A stretch of DNA of 64,000 nucleotides. Source: Acestrorhynchus altus (lineage: Eukaryota > Chordata > Actinopteri > Characiformes > Acestrorhynchidae). The stretch's first letter is position 1. Each line of letters begins with the position of its first letter. A program made the position numbers and the translations under genes. Positions 12,701 to 23,664 of this stretch are shown here, one piece after another. Where the stretch lies: positions 7,839,820 through 7,903,819 of the forward strand of contig CM067507.1 of assembly GCA_034509495.1 (NCBI GenBank), given 5' to 3'. The notes under the pieces are model-generated. The model was not told the DNA's origin, did not search any database, and saw nothing but the letters and a program-made list of their open reading frames with translations.

Positions 12701-15700
12701 AAAAAGTCATTATAAGACCACTTACATATTGAGGTATCTTGGCATAATAGTGCAATTAGTACTACTATCTTTGGACAATGCATATCTCACAGTATCATGC
12801 ATCATACAATAAGAGATTATATAATAAAAAAGGAAGCTTTCTGACCTTTGATGACCCCTTGGTGGAACAGTAGAATCCAGATCGTCGTAAAATGAAGTAA
12901 AGTTTCTTCCAGGATTTCTTCCCTGCTTCTCTTACATGTAGATACCCCTGAATTTCTGGACATGAACCACACTTCAGCATACTCTACACACAGACAAATA
13001 TGAAGACAGAAATACAGCTGAAAAGAGAGGAAAACAGAAAGTCTCCTATTTCGAGAAATGAGACATTCTCATTATTATTTATATCTGGCTTTCATCTGTT
13101 TTTCCAAAGGCTAACCTGGATGAGCTGTGACGAGGTCATTCCTGCCTTGGCTTCACTGCTTTCCGAGATCATGTTCTCTGGGAAATATTGCTGTGTAAAA
13201 AAATTGGGAAAAATTGCAATCAGACGAGTGACTATATTTGGCAGACATCAAACACTACACATTACTGCAAATATACCATCCCAACCATAAAGCATGGTGG
13301 TGGCAGCATCAATTTAATATTTTCAGAGTAATCGTAGGTGTCTTACTGGCTTTCCTCACAAGTCCCCTTCTTGCATGGTCACTCAGTGTGTAGAAATGGT
13401 CTGCTCTGGGCAGATTAATATGTGCAAAATTCATTCCATTTCTTAATGATGGATTTAACCAAACTAAATAGAATGTTTACTGGCTTTAGTATTTTCTCAT
13501 CATAGTGTGTTTGTAATTAGGAATACTGATTAACCTGTAACTGGACCAACCATAAGGTGATTAACATGGACCAGAAAGAGCAAAAGCAGGCCATAGTATT
13601 AGTGTAGTCTTTCTAATAGTGCTCTAGTAGTAGCAGCCATGGATATGGTCTGTATGGTTTGACAAGCCCCCTTCAGACTTCACAACAAGAGGACTGACAG
13701 GAGCAGGAAGATGAAAGAAGATGACATGCCATCACATTTCATGAGAGCTCTGAAATAACTGAAATAGCTGCCTGTTTGAATGTATAGTGAAGTGGGAAAG
13801 TGCTTTAGGTTATTCCGAATGAGTGTCTTATGCAGTGTTGAGTGACAGAGAAGGCGATTGCAGTGACTGACAATAAATTGTAATGACGTAAGCAGATATT
13901 TATAACTGTGGCAGGCATGCATCTGAAAAGGCTCATCTAATTTTTGCAGCATTGTTATGCATTATACCACAGTTATGCCAAATCAGCAATGTGAGCGTCT
14001 GAGAGACGCCAGTAGGAGTGCCAGTATTGCCAAATAATAGCACTCTGGCCAAAGCTCTTCAGGTATTACTCTTGTCATGTACACATGCAACTTAGCAACA
14101 ACACCACAGCTTACAAGACAAAAACATAAGAAAGGGGGGGGGGGGGGGGGGGCAGTGTTAGTATTATACAAGTAAAAGACTGCCATTATGAATTATAATG
14201 AGTTCATTAAATTCATTACTGTAATCCCACAATCACACAAACAAAGACACCTTGGGTTTTAAAAAGAGCCATGAGCTTATCAGAATAGTTACTAGGTACA
14301 GTGGTGCTTGAAGGTTGCAGAGATTTGACCTGAAAATCAGATTTTCACACCTGACGCAAGCAGTTTATGGAAGGGACCACCAACAACATTAGAGTCCTTA
14401 ATGAGAACCAAATCAAACAAATGAGAACAACAAAATATTATGCTTGCTCTTTTATTTATTGAAGATAAAAAATCCAGTACATCATATATGTCCGTGCCAA
14501 AATTATGTGCTTTCAAACCTTTGCTTTCAGTATCGGTTGTGCTCCCCTGCAGCATTAACTTCAACCAATCGGTTGAGTATTCTTGCACATCAACTTTGGG
14601 GAACTTTAACACATTCCTCTGTTATGGTGGTAGGTTTTCTCCCATGCACTGCTTGCATCATGCACGAAAATCTAATGACAATTTCAGTCAAATTTAGAAA
14701 ATTCAAAAGGGTTTACAAAATTTCAAGCACCACAGTATGTAGGTCGTTTTGTTTGAGACCCAAATTAGATCAGCCAGTCAATCAGCCTCATTAAGAAGTA
14801 CGTTTTTAATACAACTTTGGCAGTGTGTGTAGCCATCAAACAAATAATATCTTTAACACTGCCTAATGTTTTGGACACTGCAAGTAAAATCAATGATTGG
14901 TAAAGCATGAAATCTTCCTTGACTATTAATGACAATATCAGTGCAAACTCTGATGATGGTGTTTTAGCAGCAGTGTGTCTAACAGAATGGAACTATTTTA
15001 CCTTGCGAATGTTGACAAACAAACCATTCGTTTTTCCTGACCTCACATTATCTTAAAATCTTGCCCTAAAGGACAATAACTAACTGTGTAATAAACAATA
15101 AAACTCTAGACGTTTGTGCTACAATGTGAGATGTCGGTACAAGATTCACAAAAGCAACAATGAGGAGGCATCTTTGCTCTTACCACTGTTTTTTTGAAGA
15201 ACTCATACTTGGCATAGTTTTTCCGAAATAGCAGTTTGGTGTCACTATCTTGTGCCCAGGCGGACTGCACCTGGAGCAGCACTTCATGGTCCTCCAGGCA
15301 TCGCTCTGACACACCAAAACAACCAGAGGAAGACAGATCAATATTAATTTATACAACAACTCACACAAGACGCATGTAAAGGTCAATATTTAGTATGCTA
15401 CAACACTCGCAGTCCACTTTATTAAAAATTTCAACCTTGCACTTCAACTCATTGGCCACTTAATGAGGCCCAAACCGCTCAAAAGTGACACACTACACAA
15501 CATCCTGTAACTGCAATCTCAGAAAAGATGACAACTCAAAGAACCATTTTGATGCTTAAAAGATTTGTTGCCTACATATAAGGTTTTTACAGTCTTTTAA
15601 CAGTTAAATGTGTCGAGACTAGTTTATTCTTCTCAGGTTCATCAGAAACGTCAGAGGTTCAGATGTCTGGTCACTTTTAAGAACATTAAGTGTACAGCAA

Positions 15701-15883
15701 AGATAGCAGAGACATTTAGCCTTACCCAGCCCCAGAGCAGGGTGTTGCTCAATGAGAGCCCAGTTCTCCTGGTCTGTGCAGTGAGCTGCCTGTACCAAAA
15801 TATGGCACACATCTCTCACTGTCGTCCCCGACGACACCAGCACTGAGCGACTGCGAGTGTCCTCTCCAAACACTCTCACCACC

Positions 15884-15943
<60 letters not shown>

Positions 15944-16371
15944 GTAAAATGAAAAAATCTTTCAAACCAACAAAAGAGACATTCATTTTTATGAAGGAAC
16001 AGAGAACACAGGACATATTTCACTACACATTACACACTATAATACATGTTCTATATATTGTGAACAGAAATTAAAGAGTTAAAGAACACAACGCCAAAGT
16101 CTCTGGATGTATCACTGACAGAACATTAGGTAAGTCATGGAATCTCATCATGAATCATACAGAACTCTCAGCTTCCTTCTGTCACTCTTCACCCCACTCC
16201 CTCTGAGATTTATGAGAGGCAAAAATGAGTCAGCCCCATTGTGTAACATAATGCATGAACACAAAACAGGAGAAAGGGCTAGGATGGATGGGAGGGAATC
16301 TTATAGTTTTTCATACTAGTTTTGTGCACCTTTTATGATGTTTGTGACTATGAATGCTGGCTGGTGCTTCA

Positions 16372-16433
<62 letters not shown>

Positions 16434-18184
16434 CATATATTTTTTTCTTTTTATCATTTAACATTAAGAGGATTTTACCTTAATGGATATTATAATAAGC
16501 AACATGACAAGTAAAATGTCTTTAAAAAGCCATGGAGAACTTGTTGTACTGTGTTGGAAAATGTATGGAAAACAAAAAATACAAACACTACAGATGATAT
16601 GTGGATAGAAGTGGTGTAACGTTGCATGTGTTTGCCTCAAATGATCCATAGTACAAACATTACAGTTTGATGAATTCAGTCATACAGTGAACATGTGGCA
16701 GCCTACTCGTTCAACCCAGAAAATGTACTTTAGTACATAAGCCTTTAGCAACTTAGCAACATGCCATGAAAAGCTTAGCTCAGACCAAACAGCATCTGAA
16801 GCTGGCGAATGTAAATGACATGTAAAATGACATGTCCCCTCAAGAGGAACATGCTTATATACATTTTCTGACACACTGGGAGATACAGAACATCACTGAA
16901 AGTGAAGAAGTGTAATATTACAAGACAAATATGACTTGGGTTACATGGCTTTACACTATTCTCATGAGCACTGTCCTGTCTGCTTCTCCAGTGTTACAAA
17001 ATAGTGCTTTGAGTCTGATGTAACCACAATAGAGATGGTGTTATCTGGTACATGTCAGCAGAGCATGATTTCAAAGTTGTTAAAAATGCAACAAAAAAAG
17101 TGAAAGAAATAAATGTTTTTTTTGCATTTGTTTTTATTCTTATTGTTGCTTTTCATGTACCAAGCTAATGTGAGAAGTTCTGTTACATCATTAAAAAACA
17201 ATTTTCATAAATATCAATGAAACACCTAAAAATGAATGGAACCCTTCAGCACCCTGAGCTTTGCTCCCCTGCAACCCCATCTAAGACAGACCTCAGACTA
17301 GAAGACCCCTTTTGGCAAATGGACTTGGACTAATCGCCCACCTGCCATCACCAAATGTGTAGATATATACATGGACCCTAATTGTCTGCTACTGATACTA
17401 TTATGAAGACCATCAAACTATCATTACATCATTACTTCAGTGCACCTGAGCATTATAGCAGACATGTAGTGGTCCAGTGTCAATAACGTATGAGTAGTCT
17501 GACCAGAGGAGGATGGGTCCCCCCTTGTGAGCCTGGTTCCTTCCAAGGTTTCTTCCTCCAGTTCTAAGGAAGTTTCCTTTTGTTTTTGTGTTTATCATCT
17601 TACTTTTAATCTCTGTAAAGCTGCTTTGTGACTTTGTAAAAAGTGCTATGTGCAAACTTTTTTTCCCAGCCTTGCCCTGCCAGATCTCAAGGGGTCTTTA
17701 AACTGTTGAAACCTCCACGTTTTGTTCTGTGATTTTGGTGATTGTGGGTCACATTTGGGCCGAATATTCACTGCTATCTGGGGAAACATATCAATATAAC
17801 ATATAGTAACGACTGGTTATGTAAATGAAGTAATAATTATATTTATTATCATTAGATTTAAGATTTAAAAGAGAAAGATAGAGGGGAAAGATATCAAACT
17901 AGATGAACCAGTATTCCTGAGCTGTCAATCACACATACAGACAAACCATCATAGAACACACAAAGAGACAATTAGACAAGACACACATGCCTGCACACAC
18001 ACATACTCACACACAACAGGTTAATCAGTCCTTCCACTCGAAACTGGGGGAGCTGTACGAGCCTGAGTCTGAGTGACAACTACCTTGCAAGACAAGGCCA
18101 TATTTATATTTAATGCCTTTCTGGGTGTGTTTTTGTGTGCGCACAGAGAGTGATGACAAAAACAATGCCCCCAGGGGTGTGTCA

Positions 18185-18242
<58 letters not shown>

Positions 18243-20170
18243 TGGAACACTGTTTTGCTCAAAGACTGAGCTGGCACTGTGTCAAAATTGTGCCTACTAG
18301 GGACTTTCATTGCCGTAGGCAACCATCAATAGCTTAAACCAGATGTTTATTTATTTTTTCATTTATTGGCCTGGATCAATTCCTGAACAAATTCATTTTA
18401 TTTATCTCCCCTTGTGCTTCTGAGCACATGTCCTGTCTCCTCCCATTCCCAGCTGTGTCTCTTTTGTCATCATGTCCAGGTGTTGGTAATTATGTCCTTA
18501 TTTTTGTCCTTCTGTTTCAGTCCATCCTTGTGAGTCTACTGGTTATGTTATCGGGTTATTCTGTTATGGTGGTACCTGTTGGTCTAGTTTCATGTATCTA
18601 TGTTATCTGGTCTCAATCAATAAACCCCTGCAAGTACTTCCGCTTCATCATACCTCTGTTCAGTTCACTGTTCTCTGACACTATTTGTCTGTCTGTCTAA
18701 CTATTAGGGTCATACATTTCTGGTTAGTCTAGACATTGTTAGCTACTTATTTGGATTATTAGCAGCTAAAAACTTTGTCTCATTCAAAAAGATTGTGTGG
18801 TCCCATCAAATAAATAAATCTGTTTTTCACACAAGAGCTGGTCCATGGCTGTAAGGAATTTGGAAATTTCCACAACAGAGGAAGTATTATTTGAGCAAAT
18901 ATATCAGACACAGCAGTTTTTAACACCAGCTGGACTAAGAATAGTCCACCAACCAGAAATATTCAGCCAACAGCATCTTGTGGGCAATGTCCAGTGACCA
19001 TTGATGAAGGACTAGAGAATGACCAACACAAACTGCAGCTTCAGATGAGCTTCTGTCTCTGACTTTAGAGTAATAAGGTGGACCAACTAGGTAGGAGTGT
19101 TTAATAGAGTGGACAGTAAGTGGACACAGGTTCTAAAAACTCCAGCAGCACTGCTGTTTCTGATGTATTGGAATTGGCACAAAAACAACGGTACAATAAC
19201 AAACCACCACAATGTCAGTGTCACTGCAGTGATGAGAATGACCCACCACCCACATAATACCTGCTCTGTGGTGATCCTGTGGGTTCCTGACAATTGAAGA
19301 ACAGGGTGAAAGGGGGCTAACGAACCCTATAAATCTATATGCGGGTTTACAGCTGTGAATGCCACAATGTAACTAAACGATGGGTAGATCCATTTGTTAA
19401 TTAAGGATTCAGGCCACACTTACATGAGTGTCTTCATCAGAAGGTGTGGCATTTCCCACCAGGGAGCCAATTCGAACTGGGGAGTGGGATGGACTGCAGA
19501 GTTCAGGGAAGGGATTGGGTATCGAGGGCATAGATGATGGCCTGAATTCTCCTCTAGAGCTGTAAAATGAGAAACTAATATTCAAGAATAGCTCTAGGAA
19601 TGAAAGGAATAGTTCAGTCAAAACATAAATGTAATCCACCACACAAGACATTATTAGCATTACATTACATTACATATTTACATTTATGGCATTTAGCAGA
19701 CGCTCTTATCCAGAGCAATTTACAAGGTTAGTCACATTACAGAGGTGGGCCAGAGTAGTGTAAGGAGTCTTGCCCAAGGACTCTTATTGGTGTGGCACAG
19801 CAAAGTTGCCCAGACTAGGAATCAAACCCCAGTGTCTCACATGTTTTGGTGGCTCACTGGTGATCTGTTGTGCCACACCAACCGCATTGCTCAGAACCTG
19901 CAACAGGTTCCTAGTTCCAGTACAGAAACTCAGGAAGAAAATAAATACTTCACTAAAGAATACTTCAATCATGTGTCAACTGAATAAATAAACCAAACTT
20001 TACAAAGGTACAAAGTACCTGTGGTTGATCTTGATAGCCAGGGGCAGTGATCGTGGAGGGGGCGAATAGATGGACATTGGAGCATTCTTGCTCAGAGATG
20101 TTTTGTCTCCGTGAACTGATTCAACATTGGGGTCCTTAAAAACCTCTGTCCAGCGGCGTTCCACCTGCAT
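5374..20170 (-). CDS. grb7: Grb7/10/14-family adaptor, probably growth factor receptor-bound protein 7
   Basis: A cytoplasmic adaptor that binds activated receptor tyrosine kinases through its SH2 domain. Coding exons in transcript order: 20,019-20,170; 19,424-19,559; 15,726-15,882; 15,184-15,305; 13,116-13,190; 12,846-12,983; 12,163-12,273; 11,238-11,336; 9,644-9,724; 8,787-8,900; 8,024-8,081; 6,180-6,267; 5,990-6,083; 5,374-5,520. They join in frame to 523 codons plus TGA, against 532 residues for human GRB7. Order: proline-rich MPSIPNPFPELCSP motif, RA (about 97-189), PH (about 223-335), BPS (about 358-414), SH2 (about 420-520). The SH2 FLIR arginine is present. The ending (LLQLVEFHQ.NRGILP) is most Grb7-like and the location beside 17q-type genes agrees, but the PH domain resembles Grb10, so a Grb10-type paralogue is the alternative. 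The start is the first in-frame Met of the 20 kb exon; an in-frame upstream exon (23,519-23,559) may extend it. Confidence 0.85.
5525..5609. repeat. (GA)n microsatellite serving as splice-acceptor tract
   Basis: GA units with one GCAAGC interruption near the left end. On the minus (transcribed) strand it is a CT run ending in CTAG immediately before the last grb7 exon, so it forms the polypyrimidine tract. Confidence 0.95.
5893..5977. repeat. (CA)n microsatellite in grb7 intron
   Basis: Uninterrupted CA units, about 42. Begins 12 bases past the splice donor of the SH2 exon ending at 5,990. Confidence 0.95.
6300..6400 (-). mobile_element. L2-type 3' tail with (TTCTA)n end
   Basis: On the minus strand a fish L2-like 3' tail (TTTCCCTCCCAAGGGATCAAG) is followed by about eleven TTCTA units (6,304-6,362 on plus as ATAGA). 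The pentanucleotide array is the natural end of the element rather than an independent microsatellite. It sits in the intron just upstream of the first SH2 exon. Confidence 0.6.
7212..7248. repeat. (TG)n microsatellite
   Basis: About 18 TG units within the large grb7 intron. Confidence 0.95.
7270..7600. repeat. Probable interspersed repeat in grb7 intron
   Basis: Sequence with a repeat-like look (GGACTGGCATTGTAAAACCA, GTACACTGAACAAGGGG) that I associate with fish DNA-transposon derivatives. No coding potential and no second copy elsewhere in the window, so the call is tentative. Confidence 0.3.
8024..8900 (-). CDS. grb7: grb7 BPS-linker exons
   Basis: Exon 8,787-8,900 (38 codons) encodes the segment with SMVAMDFSG and NPREAQNAE that begins the BPS region in Grb7/10/14 proteins. 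Exon 8,024-8,081 (58 bases) encodes KREALRYSLLSSG and splices to the SH2 exon with phase 1. The donor AGG|GTGTGT and acceptor TAG|AAG keep the frame. Confidence 0.88.
8950..9310. repeat. Interspersed repeat with GGCAAGTTTATTTGTATAGC motif
   Basis: Starts with AAGGCAAGTTTATTTGTATA and CACAGTGGCAATTTCAAAGT, a very common opening of an interspersed fish repeat, followed by its usual body (AAATAGTACCTTAAAATC, AACTGAATTCTGAATCAGC). Class not certain. It lies between two grb7 exons. Confidence 0.6.
9349..9405. repeat. (TG)n microsatellite
   Basis: About 28 TG units, grb7 intron. Confidence 0.95.
9490..9625. repeat. TG-rich minisatellite, about 18-bp unit
   Basis: A unit close to TTCATTTGTGTATGTGTG repeats about five to seven times with variable TG lengths. 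It ends 19 bases below the donor of the grb7 exon at 9,644-9,724. Confidence 0.8.
9644..12983 (-). CDS. grb7: grb7 PH-domain exons
   Basis: Exons 12,846-12,983, 12,163-12,273, 11,238-11,336 and 9,644-9,724. They encode CPEIQGYLHVREAGKKSWKK, LRRSGFYCSTKGSSK, EPRHLQCVADLEDLSVY, a ...DLKLFCADNEQCKTCW stretch with AFRVFK, then YGKQLQCNY. These align without gaps to the Grb10/Grb7 PH domain and the segment after it. All junctions are phase 0. For the exon at 11,336 the acceptor TTCAG before TCTTGC is chosen because it restores the family length; the nearer CAG would cause a frameshift. Confidence 0.9.
9730..9792. repeat. (CA)n microsatellite abutting a grb7 acceptor
   Basis: On the transcribed strand the intron ends (TG)n TTTCAG immediately before the exon at 9,724, so the TG tract takes the place of a normal polypyrimidine stretch. 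Confidence 0.95.
9905..10103 (+). repeat. Interspersed repeat family A, copy 2 (interrupted)
   Basis: Matches the 4,640-4,840 copy in order: GGTGTCACTGCACTG, GCGGCCCTATGGACATAACC, GATAAATGGAGTAGACATTG, AACAGATAG...CTGTATGTAA. It stops abruptly at a TA where the next element begins, and a possible continuation resumes after 11,157. Confidence 0.5.
10102..11157. mobile_element. Non-autonomous DNA transposon with inverted ends and TA borders
   Basis: The left end TATAACGGCACACAAAATTT and the reverse complement of the right end (TACATTGGCACACAAACTTT) match over about 30 bases with few differences. Both ends are bordered by TA, as expected for the Tc1/mariner superfamily. Length about 1.06 kb. 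No transposase frame is seen. It carries a further repeat at about 10,440-10,700. Confidence 0.6.
10440..10700 (-). repeat. Interspersed repeat inside the 10.1-11.2 kb element
   Basis: On the minus strand it contains AGGGGCAGTAAGC...GGCAGCCCTATCCACTGGCC, resembling a common characin repeat (GGGGCAGTGAGC...GGCAGCCCTATCC). Identification is by memory of the motif only. Confidence 0.35.
13225..13320 (+). mobile_element. Tc1-like transposase fragment
   Basis: A short piece with ...ATACCATCCCAACCATAAAG CATGGTGGTGGCAGCATCAA, the DNA of the conserved Tc1 motif Thr-Val/Ile-(Lys)-His-Gly-Gly-Gly-Ser. A stop codon and indels break it. Lies in a grb7 intron. Confidence 0.6.
14134..14152. repeat. Poly-G run (19 G)
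   Basis: Nineteen consecutive G on the plus strand. Capable of forming a G-quadruplex; also prone to sequencing error. Confidence 0.9.
14297..14737. mobile_element. Internally deleted Tc1-like element (miniature)
   Basis: The left end TACAGTGGTGCTTGAAGGTT and the inverted right end TACTGTGGTGCTTGAAATTT match, with TA at both borders. The interior carries recognisable bits of the antisense strand of a fish Tc1 element (TTTATTTATTGAAGATAAAA, CTTTGCTTTCAGTAT) but most of the transposase gene is missing. Confidence 0.75.
15184..15882 (-). CDS. grb7: grb7 RA-domain exons
   Basis: Exon 15,726-15,882 encodes VVRVFGEDTRSRSVLVSSG through ALGL. Exon 15,184-15,305 encodes ERCLEDHEVLLQVQSAW through FRKNYAKYEFFKKTV. 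Together they form the Ras-associating domain of Grb7/10/14 proteins. The junction is phase 1 (G|AG restores Glu). The exon 13,116-13,190 that follows (QYFPENMIS...SSQLIQ) links RA to PH. Confidence 0.9.
15886..15941. repeat. (CA)n microsatellite abutting a grb7 acceptor
   Basis: On the transcribed strand the intron ends (TG)n AAG before the RA exon at 15,882, with almost no true pyrimidine tract. Confidence 0.95.
16374..16430. repeat. Compound (CA)n(TA)n microsatellite
   Basis: CA units to 16,400 followed by TA units. Within a grb7 intron. Confidence 0.95.
17250..17665 (+). repeat. Interspersed repeat ending in GAGGATGGGTCCCC...GCTTTGTGAC
   Basis: The right part, with GAGGATGGGTCCCCCCTTGT, GGTTTCTTCCTCCAGTTCTA and GTAAAGCTGCTTTGTGAC, is the widely dispersed 3' segment of a fish repeat. 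The left part (CTCAGACTAGAAGACCCC...) has the usual companion sequence. Class not decided. Confidence 0.6.
18187..18241. repeat. (TG)n microsatellite
   Basis: About 27 TG units. Confidence 0.95.
18365..18700 (+). repeat. Possible LTR-derived repeat
   Basis: Pyrimidine-rich sequence with TGTCTCTTTTGTCATCATGT, ATCCTTGTGAGTCTACTGG and an AATAAACCCCTGCAAGTAC block, arranged like the R/U5 part of a fish LTR retroelement (polyadenylation signal followed by a short tail). No paired LTR or coding part is present. Tentative. Confidence 0.35.
18865..19345 (+). repeat. Interspersed repeat family A, copy 3
   Basis: Contains GACACAGCAGTTTTTAACAC, AGAATAGTCCACCAACCAG, AAGGTGGACCAACTAGGTAG, TAGAGTGGACAGTAAGTGG and a CACCACAATGTCAGTGTCAC block. 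The GACACAGCAG.TTTTAA segment recurs inverted, which makes the repeat partly palindromic. I recognise it as a very abundant characiform/otophysan repeat. This is the fullest of the three copies. Confidence 0.65.
19424..20170 (-). CDS. grb7: grb7 N-terminal exons
   Basis: Exon 20,019-20,181 contains the chosen start (ATG at 20,168-20,170), then MQVERRWTEVFKD. Exon 19,424-19,559 carries SMPSIPNPFPELCSPSHSP, matching the conserved proline-rich SLPSIPNPFPELCSP signature. The junction is AG|C. An open frame continues 11 bases upstream of the Met to the acceptor, so the true start could lie in an earlier exon. Confidence 0.8.
19655..19895 (+). repeat. Interspersed repeat family B, copy 1
   Basis: Begins with ATTACAT repeats and TTTATGGCATTTAGCAGACG CTCTTATCCAGAGCAATTTA, ends with GAATCAAACCCCAGTG and a GTGCCACACC region. 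The second copy is at 50,645-50,780. The CTTATCCAGAGC element is ubiquitous in teleost genomes. Confidence 0.7.
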
Positions 20171-20181
20171 GACTGTAGCCT

Positions 20182-23100
20182 CTAAAAAGAGAGATTGGAT
20201 AAGATAGTTATGAGACTGCATGCTAATCACATCATTTAATTGCAAATAATGATCAAATGTTTTTCTACTTAAGCAGCAGTATATACAAAAACTGGTCATT
20301 TTACTTCTGGGTTCTCTTTTCAGCTTTCATTTTTACCCCATTGAAATTAATACAAATTGTGCTATGTGCTCCCCATTATAGACAGCTATAAATGCACATT
20401 CATTTGTTGACTCAGAAATAAAGAATATATCAGAAATAAAGAACTGGCATCTGAAGCGAAGCATGTCGGATGATGCAGTTGAGTAATATTACAGGATTTT
20501 CTGTTAAACTATCTCTGTTGAGTGCAGTTGCAGTGTTCCAAGCCCAGTGTGGGCTCCCCATTACAGTAAGTGGATAATCAAATCATTTTGAAGCTATTTT
20601 AGGATAAAATTGCTACATAATGTTGCTGTAACTACCCAGGGACAAAGAGGGAGGAAGAACAAGACAAGGCAAGTAGAAACTAACCAGATTCCTTATTTTA
20701 ACATTTACATATTTCAATGATTTTGTTTGATTTTGATGATTTGTTTGTAGGAATTTAAGAACCAAGATAGGTGTGTGATAAACAAATACATGATTTTGAG
20801 ATAAAGAATTCAGATCTGTTTCTAATACATGACAACCTTAAGAGGTATCTAAACATTACATGTCTTTCATTGAAAGTTCAGCCAAAGTTAACCTCCAAAT
20901 GTCATATCAGCTGGATCAAAACAAGAACACCTGATTCTCTGCCAAGAGCCTCTCAGCAGTCACACCTTGATGGAGTGTTTGTCATTAATCCCACACGATT
21001 ACACTACAGAAAAACACACACACCAACCAGACAGTCCAATCAGGATTGAGCAGTGCACCAGGAAACTGGCATACACACACACACACACACACACACACTG
21101 CCAGACGGGCGTCGACTCTGGTTTACATACACACTGACAGAAGGAAGAGAAAAACAAATCTAGCATCATCATCAGTCACGTCTTGTGAGTCATAATACAG
21201 TCATTAGACAATCATGTCTGATCAAACAGCTTTTAGTAAAACTACAAGTTTGAAGTGAGTGGTTTAGTGACAAAATGGGTGGTAAAAAATTAAACAATGA
21301 GAGTTCTCTACATGGAAGCGAAATACTGAGAATCTGCTGTATCCTCCTTCAAAAATAAATAAATAAATAATCCCCTGGAAACAAGAGGGCTATAAAACAG
21401 GCCAATTCCAAAACCCTAAAATCTTCATTCAAAAGTCTTAAATTATTCATATTTACACCCTCAAAATCTCAGCCCAGGCAATCACATGAAAGACCCGCTC
21501 TGAAACTTCAATAGTTTGGAAGGTATTGTGATGAATGGTATGCTGTGTAAAGAAATGTTCATGCTACATACTGCTGGTGGCGCTGTGCAACCTACTCTTT
21601 GTGACTATAGTGAATGGTCAAGGCAATGGCAAGCTCTGGAAAAGCAGGCACCCATGATAGGCTTAAAGCTGATGAAAGGTGACTTTAGTATTCTTCTCCA
21701 CTCCAATGTCCACTCCCTCAAAAAGAAACTGAACTACCTCTGCTCATCACACACCACGAACTCTGCTGTGTTTCATCTTTACAGACACATGGTTTTATTG
21801 CAGCAATCCAGACAAGGCCATTCAACTAGCCAGACCAAAAACACTGCCCACAGAATAACAGGACAATCTAAAAGACATAACACATTGACCTCTGCCTTTA
21901 CGCTGACAGTGTAGGAATAATTAGAAAATATAATTACAAGATTTACATAAGACATATTAATATGTTTATATGCTGAGACTGAAACGACATTTATATAGAT
22001 ATGCTACAGTTCATTACGCAGTTTATGTAAAGTGATCAAAAAAAGTTTATACTTGGTTTCTGGAGATCTACAGATTTAACAATAATAATAATGCATCAAT
22101 ATTGTATTCTTAATGTTTATTGTACTGAATTACATCAATAAAATTACTAGAATTCTTTTTATTTGCAGAAACAGCTGCCTTAGAGCAATGCAATAATAAG
22201 GAAACTGTCTTCAAGCCACAAACATGACAGATAAGTTCATAAATCACCTGAATCACAAAATCACCTGTTCATTCTGTGTATACCACTGCAGTGCCTCACT
22301 CTATAGCCAATTAGTTCAGAGCTCATTATTCTTTGGCCTGCCATCAAATAAAGAAAATGAGTTCTGAGGCCAGATTCATGTCAAAGTCGTGTCTATGAGT
22401 TAACTTAAAATCTCACAGTAATGTGCAATGTAAAACACTGTGATAATGTGTCAGTGAACTGCGGCATAGAAACTGGAAAACGTAACACGTCTCATTGCAT
22501 TAAAGGGCAGTCTATGGAAGGACGGGATCGTCTTTTGGCTCCTATGCTCATTATGGGTCTGGACCTGCATTTATGTGATATTTGCTGTAAAAGGTTCTAT
22601 AGCAACCATACTGAACTGCTGACCAAAAGTGTAGCTAGCCAGGTCCTTATAAAGACCACCAGGATTCCAGTTTAGACCTGGTAGATAAACTGGATGGAAT
22701 CACAGCATGATGTCATTTTGTCAGAATGGTAAACAGAAAGTACAAGACACCTGAAGCCATTGTCCTGGAACAAAACTGATACTGGCCTGCCTGGAACAAT
22801 GAAGGGCAACTGCAGGTGCTGCTCAGGTGATAGAAAACAATCATCAGACATCAAAGAGAATTGTTCAGATGTGTTCACCTGAGAGGATGCCTGGAAATCC
22901 CTTCAAAACATTTCAAAAACCTCAATCACACATGTCATCATAAGCACCAAAAGTCACAAGTGTAGCAAGTGTAGCAGGTTCTCCACTGATATAATAAATC
23001 AGGAGCTACAACATGTCAGTGCTGGAACTGAAACTATACTGTCACACTGAATAATTTCCTAAACAATCATAGATCTACTTGCTGCGAGCTGCTTCAAATG

Positions 23101-23518
23101 GTGATTTGAGTGATGCCAGAGTCACTTTGGGAAGAACCATGTTTGTAATAGAGAGGTGAGAGATTTCAAGACCTTTAAAGGTCTAAAGAATCTTTTTAAA
23201 TCACTTTGAAGTTTCTTCATACTCATCACAAACATATTACAAACATTTATTTAGGAACCTAATAGGTGATTCTTCTAGTGTCCAAACATCAACAGCCAAA
23301 AAGCCATGAAAACATTTTGAGAATCATTTTGGCTTCATGGAAAACCATCAGAGATACCCAGTTCAGACCGTATCTGTACAAGAGTTGCTGCAGAAAACTT
23401 AATAAAACACTTTAAACAAATAACAAATCACAGGCCCACTCTCTCACACTTTTAAAAAACCCACAGAACCCAACAATGAACCATATAGTTTAGAATTTCC
23501 ACAGGAAAGTGAACATAC
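20182..23518 (-). other. Long 5' intron region of grb7, no gene
   Basis: No coding similarity recognised. Holds a short CA repeat at 21,072-21,098. The open frame at 21,516-21,914 has no recognisable domain. Confidence 0.4.
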
Positions 23519-23559
23519 CATCAGTGCTCAGGGCTGCCTGTGTGGCATTCACACTGCTG
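23519..23559 (-). CDS. grb7: Candidate upstream grb7 exon
   Basis: 41 bases between CCTCACAG and GATG|GTATGT, encoding SSVNATQAALSTD in the frame that joins (G|AG) to the exon at 20,181, giving ...STDEATVMQVERR. The splice sites and frame fit, but the acceptor lies within a few bases of a TG/GA microsatellite, and the peptide has only a vague likeness to the Grb10 N-terminus. Confidence 0.35.
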
Positions 23560-23574
23560 CTGTGAGGAAGATCA

Positions 23575-23576
<2 letters not shown>

Positions 23577-23663
<87 letters not shown>
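23577..23663. repeat. Compound (TG)n(GA)n microsatellite
   Basis: About 30 TG units followed by about 12 GA units. Confidence 0.95.

Positions 23664-23664
<1 letters not shown>

Noticed and set aside
21516..21914. 132-codon plus-strand open frame
   Set aside because: No domain, no splice context and no similarity recognised; length is within chance for this composition.
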